The notes under the pieces are model-generated. The model saw nothing but the letters and a program-made list of their open reading frames with translations, had not been told where the DNA came from and searched no databases. Both the position numbers and the translations under genes were made by a program. DNA of 64,000 nt from Pseudomonas sp. S31 (lineage in GTDB: Bacteria > Pseudomonadota > Gammaproteobacteria > Pseudomonadales > Pseudomonadaceae). The DNA lies in assembly GCF_016648105.1 (NCBI RefSeq), contig NZ_JACVVE010000018.1:1-64000 (forward strand), given 5' to 3'. Shown one piece after another: positions 54,984-63,532 of the stretch (position 1 is its first letter; each line of letters opens with the position of its first letter).

Positions 54984-55316
54984 ATGAGCCAAGGTGTTGA
55001 ATTCAATCGTCTGATGTTGGACATGCGGGCCATGCAGGCCGATGCCATGTCGCTGCCAAAAGCCACTGCCGCCCCTGAGTTGGCGCAGGGCCAGAGCAGC
55101 TTCGCCGACATGCTCGGCCAGGCGATTGGCAAGGTGGACGCGACCCAGCAGGCCTCGACCCAGCTGGCCAATGCCTTCGAGATCGGCAAGAGCGGTGTCG
55201 ACCTGACCGACGTGATGATCGCCTCGCAGAAGGCCAGCGTGTCCATGCAGGCGTTGACCCAGGTACGCAACAAGCTGGTCCAGGCGTACCAGGACATCAT
55301 GCAGATGCCGGTTTGA
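54984..55316 (+). CDS. fliE: Hook-basal body protein FliE
   Basis: 110 residues. The C-terminal half is typical: ELTDVMIASQKASVSMQALTQVRNKLVQAYQDIM in the family (here beginning GVDLTDVMIASQKA). It joins the MS ring to the rod. GGAGAGAGAAG precedes the ATG. Confidence 0.95.
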   Translation: MSQGVEFNRLMLDMRAMQADAMSLPKATAAPELAQGQSSFADMLGQAIGKVDATQQASTQLANAFEIGKSGVDLTDVMIASQKASVSMQALTQVRNKLVQAYQDIMQMPV

Positions 55317-55331
55317 GGACGGAAGTAAGTC

Positions 55332-57107
55332 ATGGCCGAAGCAGTCGTCGATAACGCCCCCGCCAAGAGCGGCCCACCAGCGTCCAAGCCGCCGCTGTTC
55401 GGCATGTTGTTCCTGGAAAACATCTCGCAGATGCCCATGTTGCGGCAGGTCGGCCTGCTGGTCGGTCTGGCCGCCAGCGTGGCCATCGGCTTCGCCGTGG
55501 TGCTCTGGTCGCAGCAGCCGGACTACCGGCCGCTGTACGGTAGCCTGGCGGGCATGGACACCAAGCAGGTCATGGACACCCTGGCCGCAGCCGACATTCC
55601 GTACAACGTGGAACCCAACTCCGGCGCCCTGCTGGTCAAGGCCGACGACCTCTCCCGTGCGCGCCTGAAACTGGCGGCCGCAGGTGTTGCGCCGAGCGAC
55701 GGCAATGTCGGCTTCGAGCTGCTCGACAAGGATCAGGGCCTGGGCACCAGCCAGTTCATGGAAGCCACCCGCTACCGTCGCGGCCTGGAAGGCGAGCTGG
55801 CGCGTACCGTGTCGAGCCTCAACAACGTCAAGGCCGCCCGCGTGCACCTGGCCATTCCGAAAAGCTCGGTGTTCGTGCGTGACGAGCGCAAGCCCAGTGC
55901 CTCGGTGCTGGTCGAGCTTTACCCGGGCCGCGCCTTGGACGCCGGCCAGGTGATGGCCATCGTCAACCTGGTGGCCACCAGCGTGCCGGAACTGGACAAG
56001 TCCCAGGTGACCGTGGTCGACCAGAAGGGCAACCTGCTCTCCGACCAGTTGCAGGACAACGCCCTGACCATGGCCGGCAAGCAGTTCGATTACAGCCGCC
56101 GTATGGAAAGCCTGCTCACCCAGCGTGTGCACAACATTCTGCAGCCGGTGCTGGGCAACGACCGCTACAAGGCCGAAGTGTCCGCCGACCTCGACTTCAG
56201 CGCGGTCGAGTCGACCTCCGAGCAGTTCAACCCAGACCAGCCGGCGCTGCGCAGCGAGCAGTCGGTCAACGAGCAGCGCTCCAGCAGCCAGGGCCCGCAA
56301 GGCGTGCCGGGCGCGCTGAGCAACCAGCCGCCGGCCGGTGCCTCGGCGCCGGAAAACGCTACCGGCGCAGCGCCGGCCGCCGGCGCCATCCAGCCCGGCC
56401 AGCCGCTGGTGGACGCCAACGGCCAGCAGATCATGGACCCGGCCACTGGCCAGCCGATGCTGGCGCCGTACCCGGCCGACAAGCGCGTGCAGACCACCAA
56501 GAACTTCGAGCTGGACCGTTCGATCAGCCACACCCGCCAACAGCAAGGTCGCCTGACCCGCCTGTCGGTGGCGGTGGTGGTCGACGACCAGGCCAAGGTC
56601 GACGCCAATGGCGAGACCACCCGCACCCCGTGGGGCGCCGAAGATTTGGCGCGCTTCACCCGCCTGGTGCAGGACGCAGTCGGTTTCGACGCCAGCCGTG
56701 GCGACAGCGTGACGGTGATCAACGTACCGTTCTCCGCCGACCGTGGCGAAGAGCTGGCCGACATTCCGTTCTACTCGCAGCCGTGGTTCTGGGACATCGT
56801 CAAGCAGGTGCTGGGCGTGGTGTTCATCCTGGTGCTGGTGTTCGGTGTGCTGCGTCCTGTGCTCAACAACATCACTGGCGGCGGCAAGCAGGCTGCCACG
56901 GACAGCGACACGGAACTGGGCGGCATGATCGGTCTGGATGGCGAACTGGCCAACGACCGCGTCAGCCTGGGTGGCCCGACAAGCATTCTGTTGCCGAGCC
57001 CGACCGAGGGCTACGAGGCGCAGCTCAACGCAATCAAGGGCCTCGTGGCCGAAGACCCGGGCCGCGTGGCCCAGGTCGTGAAAGAGTGGATCAACGCCGA
57101 TGAGTGA
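55332..57107 (+). CDS. fliF: Flagellar MS-ring protein FliF
   Basis: 591 residues. A first membrane segment at about 42-62, ring-building motifs (YRPLYGSLAGMDTKQVMDTL, the PKSSVFVRDERKPSASVLVEL segment), a Pro/Ala-rich periplasmic loop at about 320-390, a second membrane segment at about 490-512 and the FliG-binding tail. It starts the basal body. The stop overlaps fliG by eight bases. Confidence 0.95.
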   Translation: MAEAVVDNAPAKSGPPASKPPLFGMLFLENISQMPMLRQVGLLVGLAASVAIGFAVVLWSQQPDYRPLYGSLAGMDTKQVMDTLAAADIPYNVEPNSGALLVKADDLSRARLKLAAAGVAPSDGNVGFELLDKDQGLGTSQFMEATRYRRGLEGELARTVSSLNNVKAARVHLAIPKSSVFVRDERKPSASVLVELYPGRALDAGQVMAIVNLVATSVPELDKSQVTVVDQKGNLLSDQLQDNALTMAGKQFDYSRRMESLLTQRVHNILQPVLGNDRYKAEVSADLDFSAVESTSEQFNPDQPALRSEQSVNEQRSSSQGPQGVPGALSNQPPAGASAPENATGAAPAAGAIQPGQPLVDANGQQIMDPATGQPMLAPYPADKRVQTTKNFELDRSISHTRQQQGRLTRLSVAVVVDDQAKVDANGETTRTPWGAEDLARFTRLVQDAVGFDASRGDSVTVINVPFSADRGEELADIPFYSQPWFWDIVKQVLGVVFILVLVFGVLRPVLNNITGGGKQAATDSDTELGGMIGLDGELANDRVSLGGPTSILLPSPTEGYEAQLNAIKGLVAEDPGRVAQVVKEWINADE

Positions 57108-58119
57108 CAACCGAGCCGTTACCGCCAAGCTGAGCCGCGTCGACAAGGCGGCCATCCTGCTGCTCTCGCTGGGCGAGACCGATGCCGCGCAGGTGCTGCG
57201 CCACATGGGCCCCAAGGAAGTGCAGCGGGTCGGCGTGGCCATGGCGCAAATGGGCAACGTGCACCGCGATCAGGTCGAGCAGGTGATGAGCGAGTTCGTC
57301 GAGGTGGTCGGCGAGCAGACCAGCCTGGGCGTGGGCTCCGACGGCTACATCCGCAAGATGCTCAACCAGGCATTGGGCGAGGACAAGGCCAACGGCCTGA
57401 TCGACCGCATCCTGCTCGGTGGCAACACCAGCGGCCTGGACAGCCTCAAGTGGATGGAGCCGCGTGCCGTGGCCGACGTCATCCGCTACGAGCACCCGCA
57501 GATCCAGGCCATCGTGGTCGCCTACCTCGACCCCGACCAGGCCGGTGAAGTGCTGAGCAACTTCGACCACAAGGTGCGCCTGGACATCATCCTGCGCGTC
57601 TCGTCGCTCAATACCGTGCAGCCAGCCGCGCTCAAGGAACTGAACCTGATCCTCGAGAAGCAGTTCTCGGGCAACTCCAACGCCGCGCGCACCACCCTGG
57701 GTGGCATCAAGCGTGCTGCCGACATCATGAACTTCCTCGACAGCTCTGTCGAAGGCGCGTTGATGGACTCGATCCGCGAGATCGACAACGACCTGTCGGA
57801 GCAGATCGAAGACCTGATGTTCGTCTTCAACAACCTGGCCGATGTCGACGACCGTGGTATCCAGGCGCTGCTGCGCGAGGTGTCGTCGGACGTGCTGGTG
57901 GTGTCGCTCAAGGGCGCCGACGAACGGGTCAAGGACAAGATCTTCAAGAACATGTCCAAGCGTGCTTCGGAACTGCTGCGCGACGACCTCGAGGCCAAGG
58001 GCCCGGTGCGTGTCAGCGACGTCGAGACCGCGCAGAAGGAAATCCTCACCATTGCCCGCCGCATGGCCGACGCCGGCGAGATCGTGCTGGGTGGCAAGGG
58101 TGCCGAGGAAATGATCTAA
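57100..58119 (+). CDS. fliG: Flagellar motor switch protein FliG
   Basis: 339 residues with the three domains of FliG. N domain (LSRVDKAAILLLSLGETDAA), middle domain with the EHPQ motif (YEHPQIQAIVVAYLDPDQA) and the charged torque helix region in the C domain (VLVVSLKGADERVKDKIFKNM). It sits on FliF and interacts with the stator. A REP pair separates it from fliH. Confidence 0.96.
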   Translation: MSDNRAVTAKLSRVDKAAILLLSLGETDAAQVLRHMGPKEVQRVGVAMAQMGNVHRDQVEQVMSEFVEVVGEQTSLGVGSDGYIRKMLNQALGEDKANGLIDRILLGGNTSGLDSLKWMEPRAVADVIRYEHPQIQAIVVAYLDPDQAGEVLSNFDHKVRLDIILRVSSLNTVQPAALKELNLILEKQFSGNSNAARTTLGGIKRAADIMNFLDSSVEGALMDSIREIDNDLSEQIEDLMFVFNNLADVDDRGIQALLREVSSDVLVVSLKGADERVKDKIFKNMSKRASELLRDDLEAKGPVRVSDVETAQKEILTIARRMADAGEIVLGGKGAEEMI

Positions 58120-58145
58120 GCAACGGTGCAAAAGCTGGCGCAATC

Positions 58146-58237
58146 CCTGTAGGAGCGGGTTTACCCGCGAATGCGCCAGCCCAGGCACTGAAGTTGTTCC
58201 TGCCGACGCATTCGCGGGTAAACCCGCTCCCACAGGG
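58146..58237. repeat. REP pair between fliG and fliH
   Basis: Facing copies CCTGTAGGAGCGGGTTTACCCGCGAATGCG (58146-58174, given in part) and its complement (58207-58237). It divides fliEFG from fliHIJ and could reduce read-through or stabilise the upstream mRNA. Confidence 0.9.
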
Positions 58238-58266
58238 GGGAGCATGCTTTTTGAGTACGTGAGCAC

Positions 58267-59028
58267 ATGCCAAGCAAAGAACAGCATCCCAGCGACCTGA
58301 TCCGTGCCGGCGACCTCGAAGGCGTCGACGTCTGGGCGCTGCCCAGCTTCGACCCGGAGCCGGAACCCGAACCCGAGCCGGAACCGGAGGTCATCGAGGA
58401 AATCGAGGAAGTGCCGCTGGAAGAAGTCCAGCCGCTGACCCTCGAGGAACTCGAGGCCATCCGCCAGGAGGCCTACAACGAGGGCTTCGCCACAGGCGAG
58501 CGCGAGGGTTTCCACAGCACCCAGATCAAGGTCCGCGAGGAAGCCGAGAAGGCCTTGAATGCCAAGCTCGGCAGCCTGGAGCGCTTGATGGGCCACCTGC
58601 TGGCGCCGATCGCCGAGCAGGACACGCAGATCGAACAGACCCTGGTGCATCTGGTCGCGCACATGACCCGCCAGGTCATCGGTCGCGAGCTACGCACCGA
58701 TTCCAGCCAGATCACCCACGTGCTGCGCGAAGCGCTGAAGCTGCTGCCGATGGGCGCCGAGAATATCCGCATCCATCTGAACCCGCAGGACTTCGAGCTG
58801 GCCAAGGCCCTGCGCGAGCGCCATGAAGAGCAGTGGAAGCTGCTCGAGGACGAGGCCCTGCTGCCCGGTGGCTGCCGTATCGAAACCTTGCATAGCCGGG
58901 TCGATGCGACCATGGAAACGCGCATCGAGAAAGCCGTCGCGCAGCTGTTCGACCAACTGCACGACCAGGCCCTGCACCCAGCGGCGGCGGACATGCGCAT
59001 CGACCTGGACGCGGCCGATGCGCCTTAG
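58267..59028 (+). CDS. fliH: Flagellar export apparatus protein FliH
   Basis: 253 residues. An N-terminal Glu-Pro repeat (about residues 30-43) and acidic stretch, a GxxxG-like/long helix region (EAYNEGFATGEREGF) and the C-terminal FliH domain (VRIHLNPQDFELAKAL-like, here IRIHLNPQDFELAKAL). It binds and regulates the FliI ATPase. It overlaps fliI by 11 bases. The start has a weak ribosome-binding site. Confidence 0.92.
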   Translation: MPSKEQHPSDLIRAGDLEGVDVWALPSFDPEPEPEPEPEPEVIEEIEEVPLEEVQPLTLEELEAIRQEAYNEGFATGEREGFHSTQIKVREEAEKALNAKLGSLERLMGHLLAPIAEQDTQIEQTLVHLVAHMTRQVIGRELRTDSSQITHVLREALKLLPMGAENIRIHLNPQDFELAKALRERHEEQWKLLEDEALLPGGCRIETLHSRVDATMETRIEKAVAQLFDQLHDQALHPAAADMRIDLDAADAP

Positions 59029-60376
59029 TCGGACCAGCTTCGGCAAGCGCCTGGGCACCTACGCCGAGGCGATCGAGCTGCCGGTTCAGCCGGTGGTCGA
59101 AGGCCGCCTGCTGCGCATGGTCGGCCTCACCCTCGAAGCCGAAGGCCTGCGGGCCGCGGTGGGCGGGCGTTGCCTGGTGATCAACGACGATAGCTACCAC
59201 CCGGTGCAGGTCGAGGCTGAGGTGATGGGCTTTGCTGGCAGCAAGGTGTTCCTGATGCCGGTCGGCAGCATCGCCGGCATCGCCCCCGGTGCCCGGGTGG
59301 TACCGCTGGACGACAGCGGCCGCCTGCCGATGGGCATGAGCATGCTCGGTCGGGTGCTCGACGGTGCCGGCCGTGCGCTGGATGGCAAGGGCGGGATGAA
59401 GGCCGAGGACTGGGTACCGATGGATGGCCCGGTGATCAACCCGCTCAACCGCGACCCGATCAGCCAGCCGCTGGACGTGGGCATTCGCAGCATCAACGGC
59501 CTGCTCACCGTCGGCCGCGGCCAGCGCCTGGGCCTGTTCGCCGGGACCGGTGTCGGCAAGTCGGTGTTGCTGGGCATGATGACCCGCTTCACCGAGGCCG
59601 ACATCATCGTCGTCGGCCTGATCGGCGAGCGGGGCCGCGAGGTCAAGGAATTCATCGAGCACATCCTCGGCGAGGAGGGGCTCAAGCGCTCGGTGGTGGT
59701 CGCATCGCCCGCCGACGACGCGCCATTGATGCGTTTGCGCGCGGCCATGTACTGCACGCGGATCGCCGAGTACTTCCGTGACAAGGGCAAGAACGTCCTG
59801 CTGCTGATGGACTCGCTGACCCGGTTCGCCCAGGCCCAGCGGGAAATCGCCCTGGCCATCGGCGAGCCGCCGGCTACCCGTGGTTATCCGCCGTCGGTGT
59901 TCGCCAAGCTGCCCAAGCTGGTCGAGCGCGCCGGTAATGGCGAGGCCGGCGGCGGCTCGATCACCGCGTTCTATACGGTACTGTCCGAAGGCGACGACCA
60001 GCAGGACCCGATCGCCGACTCGGCGCGCGGCGTGCTCGACGGCCACTTCGTGCTGTCGCGGCGCCTGGCCGAGGAAGGCCATTACCCCGCCATCGACATC
60101 GAGGCGTCGATCAGCCGGGTCATGCCGCAGGTGGTCGATGCCGATCACCTGCGCCAGGCGCAGAAGTTCAAGCAGCTGTGGGCACGCCTGTCGCAGAGCC
60201 GCGACCTGATCAGCGTCGGTGCCTACGTGGCCGGTGGCGACCCGGAGACCGACCTGGCCATCGCCTTGCAGTCCAAGCTGGTCGACTACCTGCGCCAGGG
60301 GCTCGACGAACATGCCGGTATGGCCCAGTGCCGCGCCGAGCTGGAGGCGATCTTCACGCCTCCGGCGGGTCACTGA
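59018..60376 (+). CDS. fliI: Flagellum-specific ATPase FliI
   Basis: 452 residues. Walker A GTGVGKS (176-182), Walker B LLLMDSLTRFAQAQREIAL and the F1-beta-like VRPLDVGIR-type segment (PLDVGIRSINGLLTVGRGQR). It forms the hexameric export ATPase with FliH and FliJ. The ATG at 59018 lies inside fliH; an extension to 58823 would only overlap fliH out of frame. Confidence 0.96.
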   Translation: MRLSRTSFGKRLGTYAEAIELPVQPVVEGRLLRMVGLTLEAEGLRAAVGGRCLVINDDSYHPVQVEAEVMGFAGSKVFLMPVGSIAGIAPGARVVPLDDSGRLPMGMSMLGRVLDGAGRALDGKGGMKAEDWVPMDGPVINPLNRDPISQPLDVGIRSINGLLTVGRGQRLGLFAGTGVGKSVLLGMMTRFTEADIIVVGLIGERGREVKEFIEHILGEEGLKRSVVVASPADDAPLMRLRAAMYCTRIAEYFRDKGKNVLLLMDSLTRFAQAQREIALAIGEPPATRGYPPSVFAKLPKLVERAGNGEAGGGSITAFYTVLSEGDDQQDPIADSARGVLDGHFVLSRRLAEEGHYPAIDIEASISRVMPQVVDADHLRQAQKFKQLWARLSQSRDLISVGAYVAGGDPETDLAIALQSKLVDYLRQGLDEHAGMAQCRAELEAIFTPPAGH

Positions 60377-60382
60377 TAGGCC

Positions 60383-60835
60383 ATGTCCACGCCCAGCCGT
60401 GCCGCGCGCCTGGCGCCGGTGGTCAACATGGCCGAAGAGACCGAGCGCAAGGCCGCCCAGCGGCTGGGGCATTTCCAGCAGTTGGTGGCGCAGTCCCAGG
60501 CCAAGCTGGCCGAGCTCGAGAGCTTCCGCGAGGGGTACCAGGCGCAGTGGATCACCCGTGGCGGGCAGGGCGTCGATGGCAGCTGGCTGCTCAACTACCA
60601 GCGCTTCCTCGGCCAGCTGGAAACGGCCATGACCCAGCAGCGCCAGAGCCTGCACTGGCACCAGAACAACCTCAACAATGCCCGTGGCACCTGGCAGAAG
60701 GCCCATGCCCGGGTCGAGGGGTTACGCAAGCTGGTGCAGCGCTACCTGGACGAAGCAAGGCGCGCAGAGGACAAGCGCGAGCAGCGCCTGCTCGACGAGT
60801 TGTCGCAGCGCCTGCCACGGCAGAACCATTTCTGA
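60383..60835 (+). CDS. fliJ: Flagellar export chaperone FliJ
   Basis: 150 residues, a long antiparallel coiled coil rich in Gln, Glu and Arg (KAAQRLGHFQQLVAQSQAKL, then HWHQNNLNNARGTWQKAHAR). It is the central stalk of the FliI ring. Six bases after fliI. Confidence 0.92.
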   Translation: MSTPSRAARLAPVVNMAEETERKAAQRLGHFQQLVAQSQAKLAELESFREGYQAQWITRGGQGVDGSWLLNYQRFLGQLETAMTQQRQSLHWHQNNLNNARGTWQKAHARVEGLRKLVQRYLDEARRAEDKREQRLLDELSQRLPRQNHF

Positions 60836-60847
60836 TCCTGCACAGTT

Positions 60848-60936
60848 CCTGTAGGAGCGGATTTGTCCGCGAACACGGGCGTAGCCCGTGCCTGGCACCG
60901 CGGTGTCTGCTTCGCGGGTAAACCCGCTCCTACAGG
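60848..60936. repeat. REP pair downstream of fliJ
   Basis: A diverged copy CCTGTAGGAGCGGATTTGTC... (60848-60873) faces a consensus copy (60911-60936), with a GGGCGTAGCCC mini-palindrome between. It marks the end of fliHIJ. Confidence 0.88.
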
Positions 60937-61065
60937 GTTGGCGCAAATCCTCGGGATCGGGCCTGAACAATAGTCAACCGCCCGCGCCGCAACGGTTTGC
61001 AAGCTCTGTCAGTGCCTGCTAAACCTTCAAGACGGGTATCCGCCATCATCGAAGGAATCGCTAGC

Positions 61066-61371
61066 ATGGCCGTCGAAACCGATTTTTCGCAGGATGGGAA
61101 AAAACTGACGATCAGGATCAAGGGCCGCTTCGATTTTGGCCGCCACCAGGAGTTCCGGGAGGCCTACGAACGCCAGAATCGCAAGCCCGACTTCGTGGTC
61201 GTCGACCTCAAGGACACCACCTACCTCGACAGCTCCGCGCTGGGCATGCTGCTATTGCTGCGCGACCACGTGGGCGGCGACGAGGCGGAAGTGAGCGTGG
61301 TGCACGCCAATTCGGACGTGCGCAAGATCCTCGCCATCTCCAATTTCGACAAGCTGTTCGATATCAGTTGA
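61066..61371 (+). CDS. hsbA: STAS-domain anti-sigma factor antagonist HsbA
   Basis: 101 residues, a single STAS domain with the phosphorylatable Ser56 in TTYLDSSALGML. In P. aeruginosa HsbA (PA3347) binds the anti-sigma factor FlgM or the cyclase HsbD depending on its phosphorylation, and so links motility and biofilm formation. The order hsbA-hsbR-hptB is conserved. GAAGGAA lies before the ATG. Confidence 0.9.
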   Translation: MAVETDFSQDGKKLTIRIKGRFDFGRHQEFREAYERQNRKPDFVVVDLKDTTYLDSSALGMLLLLRDHVGGDEAEVSVVHANSDVRKILAISNFDKLFDIS

Positions 61372-61379
61372 GCCCCGTG

Positions 61380-63071
61380 ATGTCGGCCGAGCAGGCGTTG
61401 ACCGTACTGGTGGCCGAAGATGGCGCCGCCGACCGCCTGTTGCTGGCGCAGATCGTCCGTCGCCAGGGGCATGAGGTGCTCACCGCGGAAAACGGCGCGC
61501 AGGCCGTGGCGCTGTTCGTCGAAAAGCGCCCGCAGCTGGTGCTGCTCGACGCCCTGATGCCGGTGATGGACGGCTTCGAGGCGGCGCGGCGGATCAAGGC
61601 ACTGGCCGGCGAGGCGCTGGTGCCGATCATTTTCCTGACCTCGCTGAACGAAGAGCAGGCCCTGGTGCGTTGCCTGGAGGCCGGAGGTGACGACTTCATG
61701 GCCAAGCCCTACAGTGCGGTGATCCTGGCCGCCAAGATCGGCGCCATGAACCGCTTGCGGCGGTTGCAGGCCACCGTGCTCGAACAGCGCGACGAGATCG
61801 CCCGCCACCACCACCACCTGCTCAACGAGCAGCGGGTGGCCAAGGCCGTGTTCGACAAGGTCGCCCATTCCGGCTGCCTGGGCTCGCCGAACATCCGCTA
61901 CCTGCAATCGCCCTATGCGTTGTTCAACGGCGACCTGCTGCTGGCCGCGTTCACCCCTTCCGGCAACATGCACGTGCTGCTGGGCGATTTCACTGGCCAT
62001 GGCCTGCCTGCCGCTGTCGGTGCCATGCCCCTGGCCGAGGTGTTCTACGGCATGACCGCCAAGGGTCATGGCCTGGCCCAGACCCTGCGCGAGATGAACG
62101 CCAAGCTCAAGCGCATCCTGCCGGTGGACATGTTCTGCTGCGCGGTGCTGCTCAGCCTCAATCCTCAGCGCGGTACCTTGGAGGCCTGGAACGGTGGCAT
62201 GCCGGACGGCTACCGCCTGTCGGAGGGTGGCGAGGTACTCGGTGTGTTGCGCTCGCGCCACCTGCCGTTGGGCATCCTGCCGGCGGAGCGCTTCGACGAC
62301 AGCACCGAGGTGCTGCCGATGGCCGCCGGCGAGCGTCTGCTGTTGCTGTCCGATGGCGTGGTCGACACCGCCGATGAGCAGGAGCGGCTGTTCGGCGTGC
62401 AGCGCCTGCGCGCGGTGCTGGCAGGCAATCGCGAGCCGGCGCAGCTGTTCGATGAGCTGCTGCAGGCGCTGCAGCGCTTTGGCGGGCGTGCCCGTGACGA
62501 CATCAGCCTGTGCGATATCCGCATGTTCGCCCAGGGCGAGCAGGTGCCGGTGCCGACCCTCTACACCGACAGCGGGCGCTCCAGCCCGCTGGACTGGTCG
62601 CTGGGCTTCGAGTTGCGTGGCGACAGCCTGCGGCGTTTCAACCCGGTGCCGTACCTGGTGCAACTGTTGCAAGAAATCCATGCCCTGCGCCGGCATACTG
62701 GCACCTTGCACAGCGTGCTCAGCGAGTTGTACAGCAATGCCCTCGAGCATGGTGTGCTGGGCCTGGATTCGCGCCTCAAGCGCGACGTGCAGGGTTTTGC
62801 CGACTATTACCGAGAACGCGCCCGGCGCCTGGCGGAGCAGGTGGATGGCTTCGTGCGGATCGACCTGCGGGTGGAACCGCAGGCTGAGGGTGGGCGTCTG
62901 TTGATAGAGGTTCGCGACAGTGGCGCCGGCTTCGACGTGGCCGCGCAGCACGCGCAGCCGGTCCGCGAGCGGCGGCTCAGCGGGCGCGGGCTGAGCCTGG
63001 TGCAGGGCTTGGCCAGCTACGCCGAGTGGTGCGAGGGCGGCCGCTGCGCCAAGGCAGAGTTGAAATGGTGA
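61380..63071 (+). CDS. hsbR: Response regulator with phosphatase and kinase domains, HsbR
   Basis: 563 residues. Receiver domain with Asp57 in LVLLDALMPVMDG, a central PP2C-type phosphatase (DLLLAAFTPSGNMHVLLGDFTGHGLPAA, then LLLLSDGVVDTAD) and a C-terminal HATPase anti-sigma kinase (LSELYSNALEHGVLGLDS). It sets the phosphorylation state of HsbA and is controlled by HptB. The start may be the ATG at 61380 or the GTG at 61377. Confidence 0.92.
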   Translation: MSAEQALTVLVAEDGAADRLLLAQIVRRQGHEVLTAENGAQAVALFVEKRPQLVLLDALMPVMDGFEAARRIKALAGEALVPIIFLTSLNEEQALVRCLEAGGDDFMAKPYSAVILAAKIGAMNRLRRLQATVLEQRDEIARHHHHLLNEQRVAKAVFDKVAHSGCLGSPNIRYLQSPYALFNGDLLLAAFTPSGNMHVLLGDFTGHGLPAAVGAMPLAEVFYGMTAKGHGLAQTLREMNAKLKRILPVDMFCCAVLLSLNPQRGTLEAWNGGMPDGYRLSEGGEVLGVLRSRHLPLGILPAERFDDSTEVLPMAAGERLLLLSDGVVDTADEQERLFGVQRLRAVLAGNREPAQLFDELLQALQRFGGRARDDISLCDIRMFAQGEQVPVPTLYTDSGRSSPLDWSLGFELRGDSLRRFNPVPYLVQLLQEIHALRRHTGTLHSVLSELYSNALEHGVLGLDSRLKRDVQGFADYYRERARRLAEQVDGFVRIDLRVEPQAEGGRLLIEVRDSGAGFDVAAQHAQPVRERRLSGRGLSLVQGLASYAEWCEGGRCAKAELKW

Positions 63072-63120
63072 GTCACTTCGGTGGCTCGTGGATGATCCGG
63101 CTTGATCAAGGAGTGAGCAA

Positions 63121-63468
63121 GTGGCTGATTTGCATATCGATCAGAAGGTGCTGAGCGACCTCAAGGAGGTCATGGAAGACGGCTACCTGCAGTTGGTGGA
63201 CACCTTCCTGGAGGATTCCGAGCGGCGCCTGAGCCAGCTGCATGAGGCCAAGAGCGCCGAGGAGCTGGGGCTTGCGGCCCACAGCTTCAAGGGTAGCAGC
63301 AGCAACATGGGTGCGGTGGTCCTGGCCAGGCTCTGCGAGCAGCTGGAGGCGCGGGCGCGGCAGCAGCCGCTGTATGGCATCGAAGACTTGGTCAGCCGCA
63401 TCGACCAGGAGTACCTGGAAGTGCAGCACTTCTATCGTGGCGAGCGTGAGGGCGTGTCCACCGACTAA
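63121..63468 (+). CDS. hptB: Histidine phosphotransfer protein HptB
   Basis: 115 residues, one Hpt domain with the phospho-acceptor His54 in LAAHSFKGSSSNMGA. It relays phosphate from several hybrid kinases to HsbR. GTG start with AAGGAG upstream. Last gene of the hsb unit before the fliK promoter. Confidence 0.92.
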   Translation: MADLHIDQKVLSDLKEVMEDGYLQLVDTFLEDSERRLSQLHEAKSAEELGLAAHSFKGSSSNMGAVVLARLCEQLEARARQQPLYGIEDLVSRIDQEYLEVQHFYRGEREGVSTD

Positions 63469-63469
63469 T

Positions 63470-63485
63470 TGGCGCGACTCTTGCA
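63470..63485 (+). promoter_or_regulatory. Sigma54 promoter of fliK
   Basis: TGGCGCGACTCTTGCA: GG-N10-GC with TTGCA. It begins two bases after the hptB stop. The expected start is near 63496, 37 bases before the fliK ATG. fliK is an RpoN/FleR-class gene in P. aeruginosa. Confidence 0.8.
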
Positions 63486-63532
63486 GGTCTTTACCCAGAC
63501 GACTCTTTTGATTCTGGCGCGGAGATCTTTCA

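Noticed and set aside
54951..57257. 768-residue open frame antisense to fliE-fliF
   Set aside because: Antisense shadow of fliE, fliF and fliG; composition rich in His, Gln and Val with no recognisable domain.
58712..60706. 664-residue open frame antisense to fliH-fliI-fliJ
   Set aside because: Shadow of the fliHIJ genes with biased composition.
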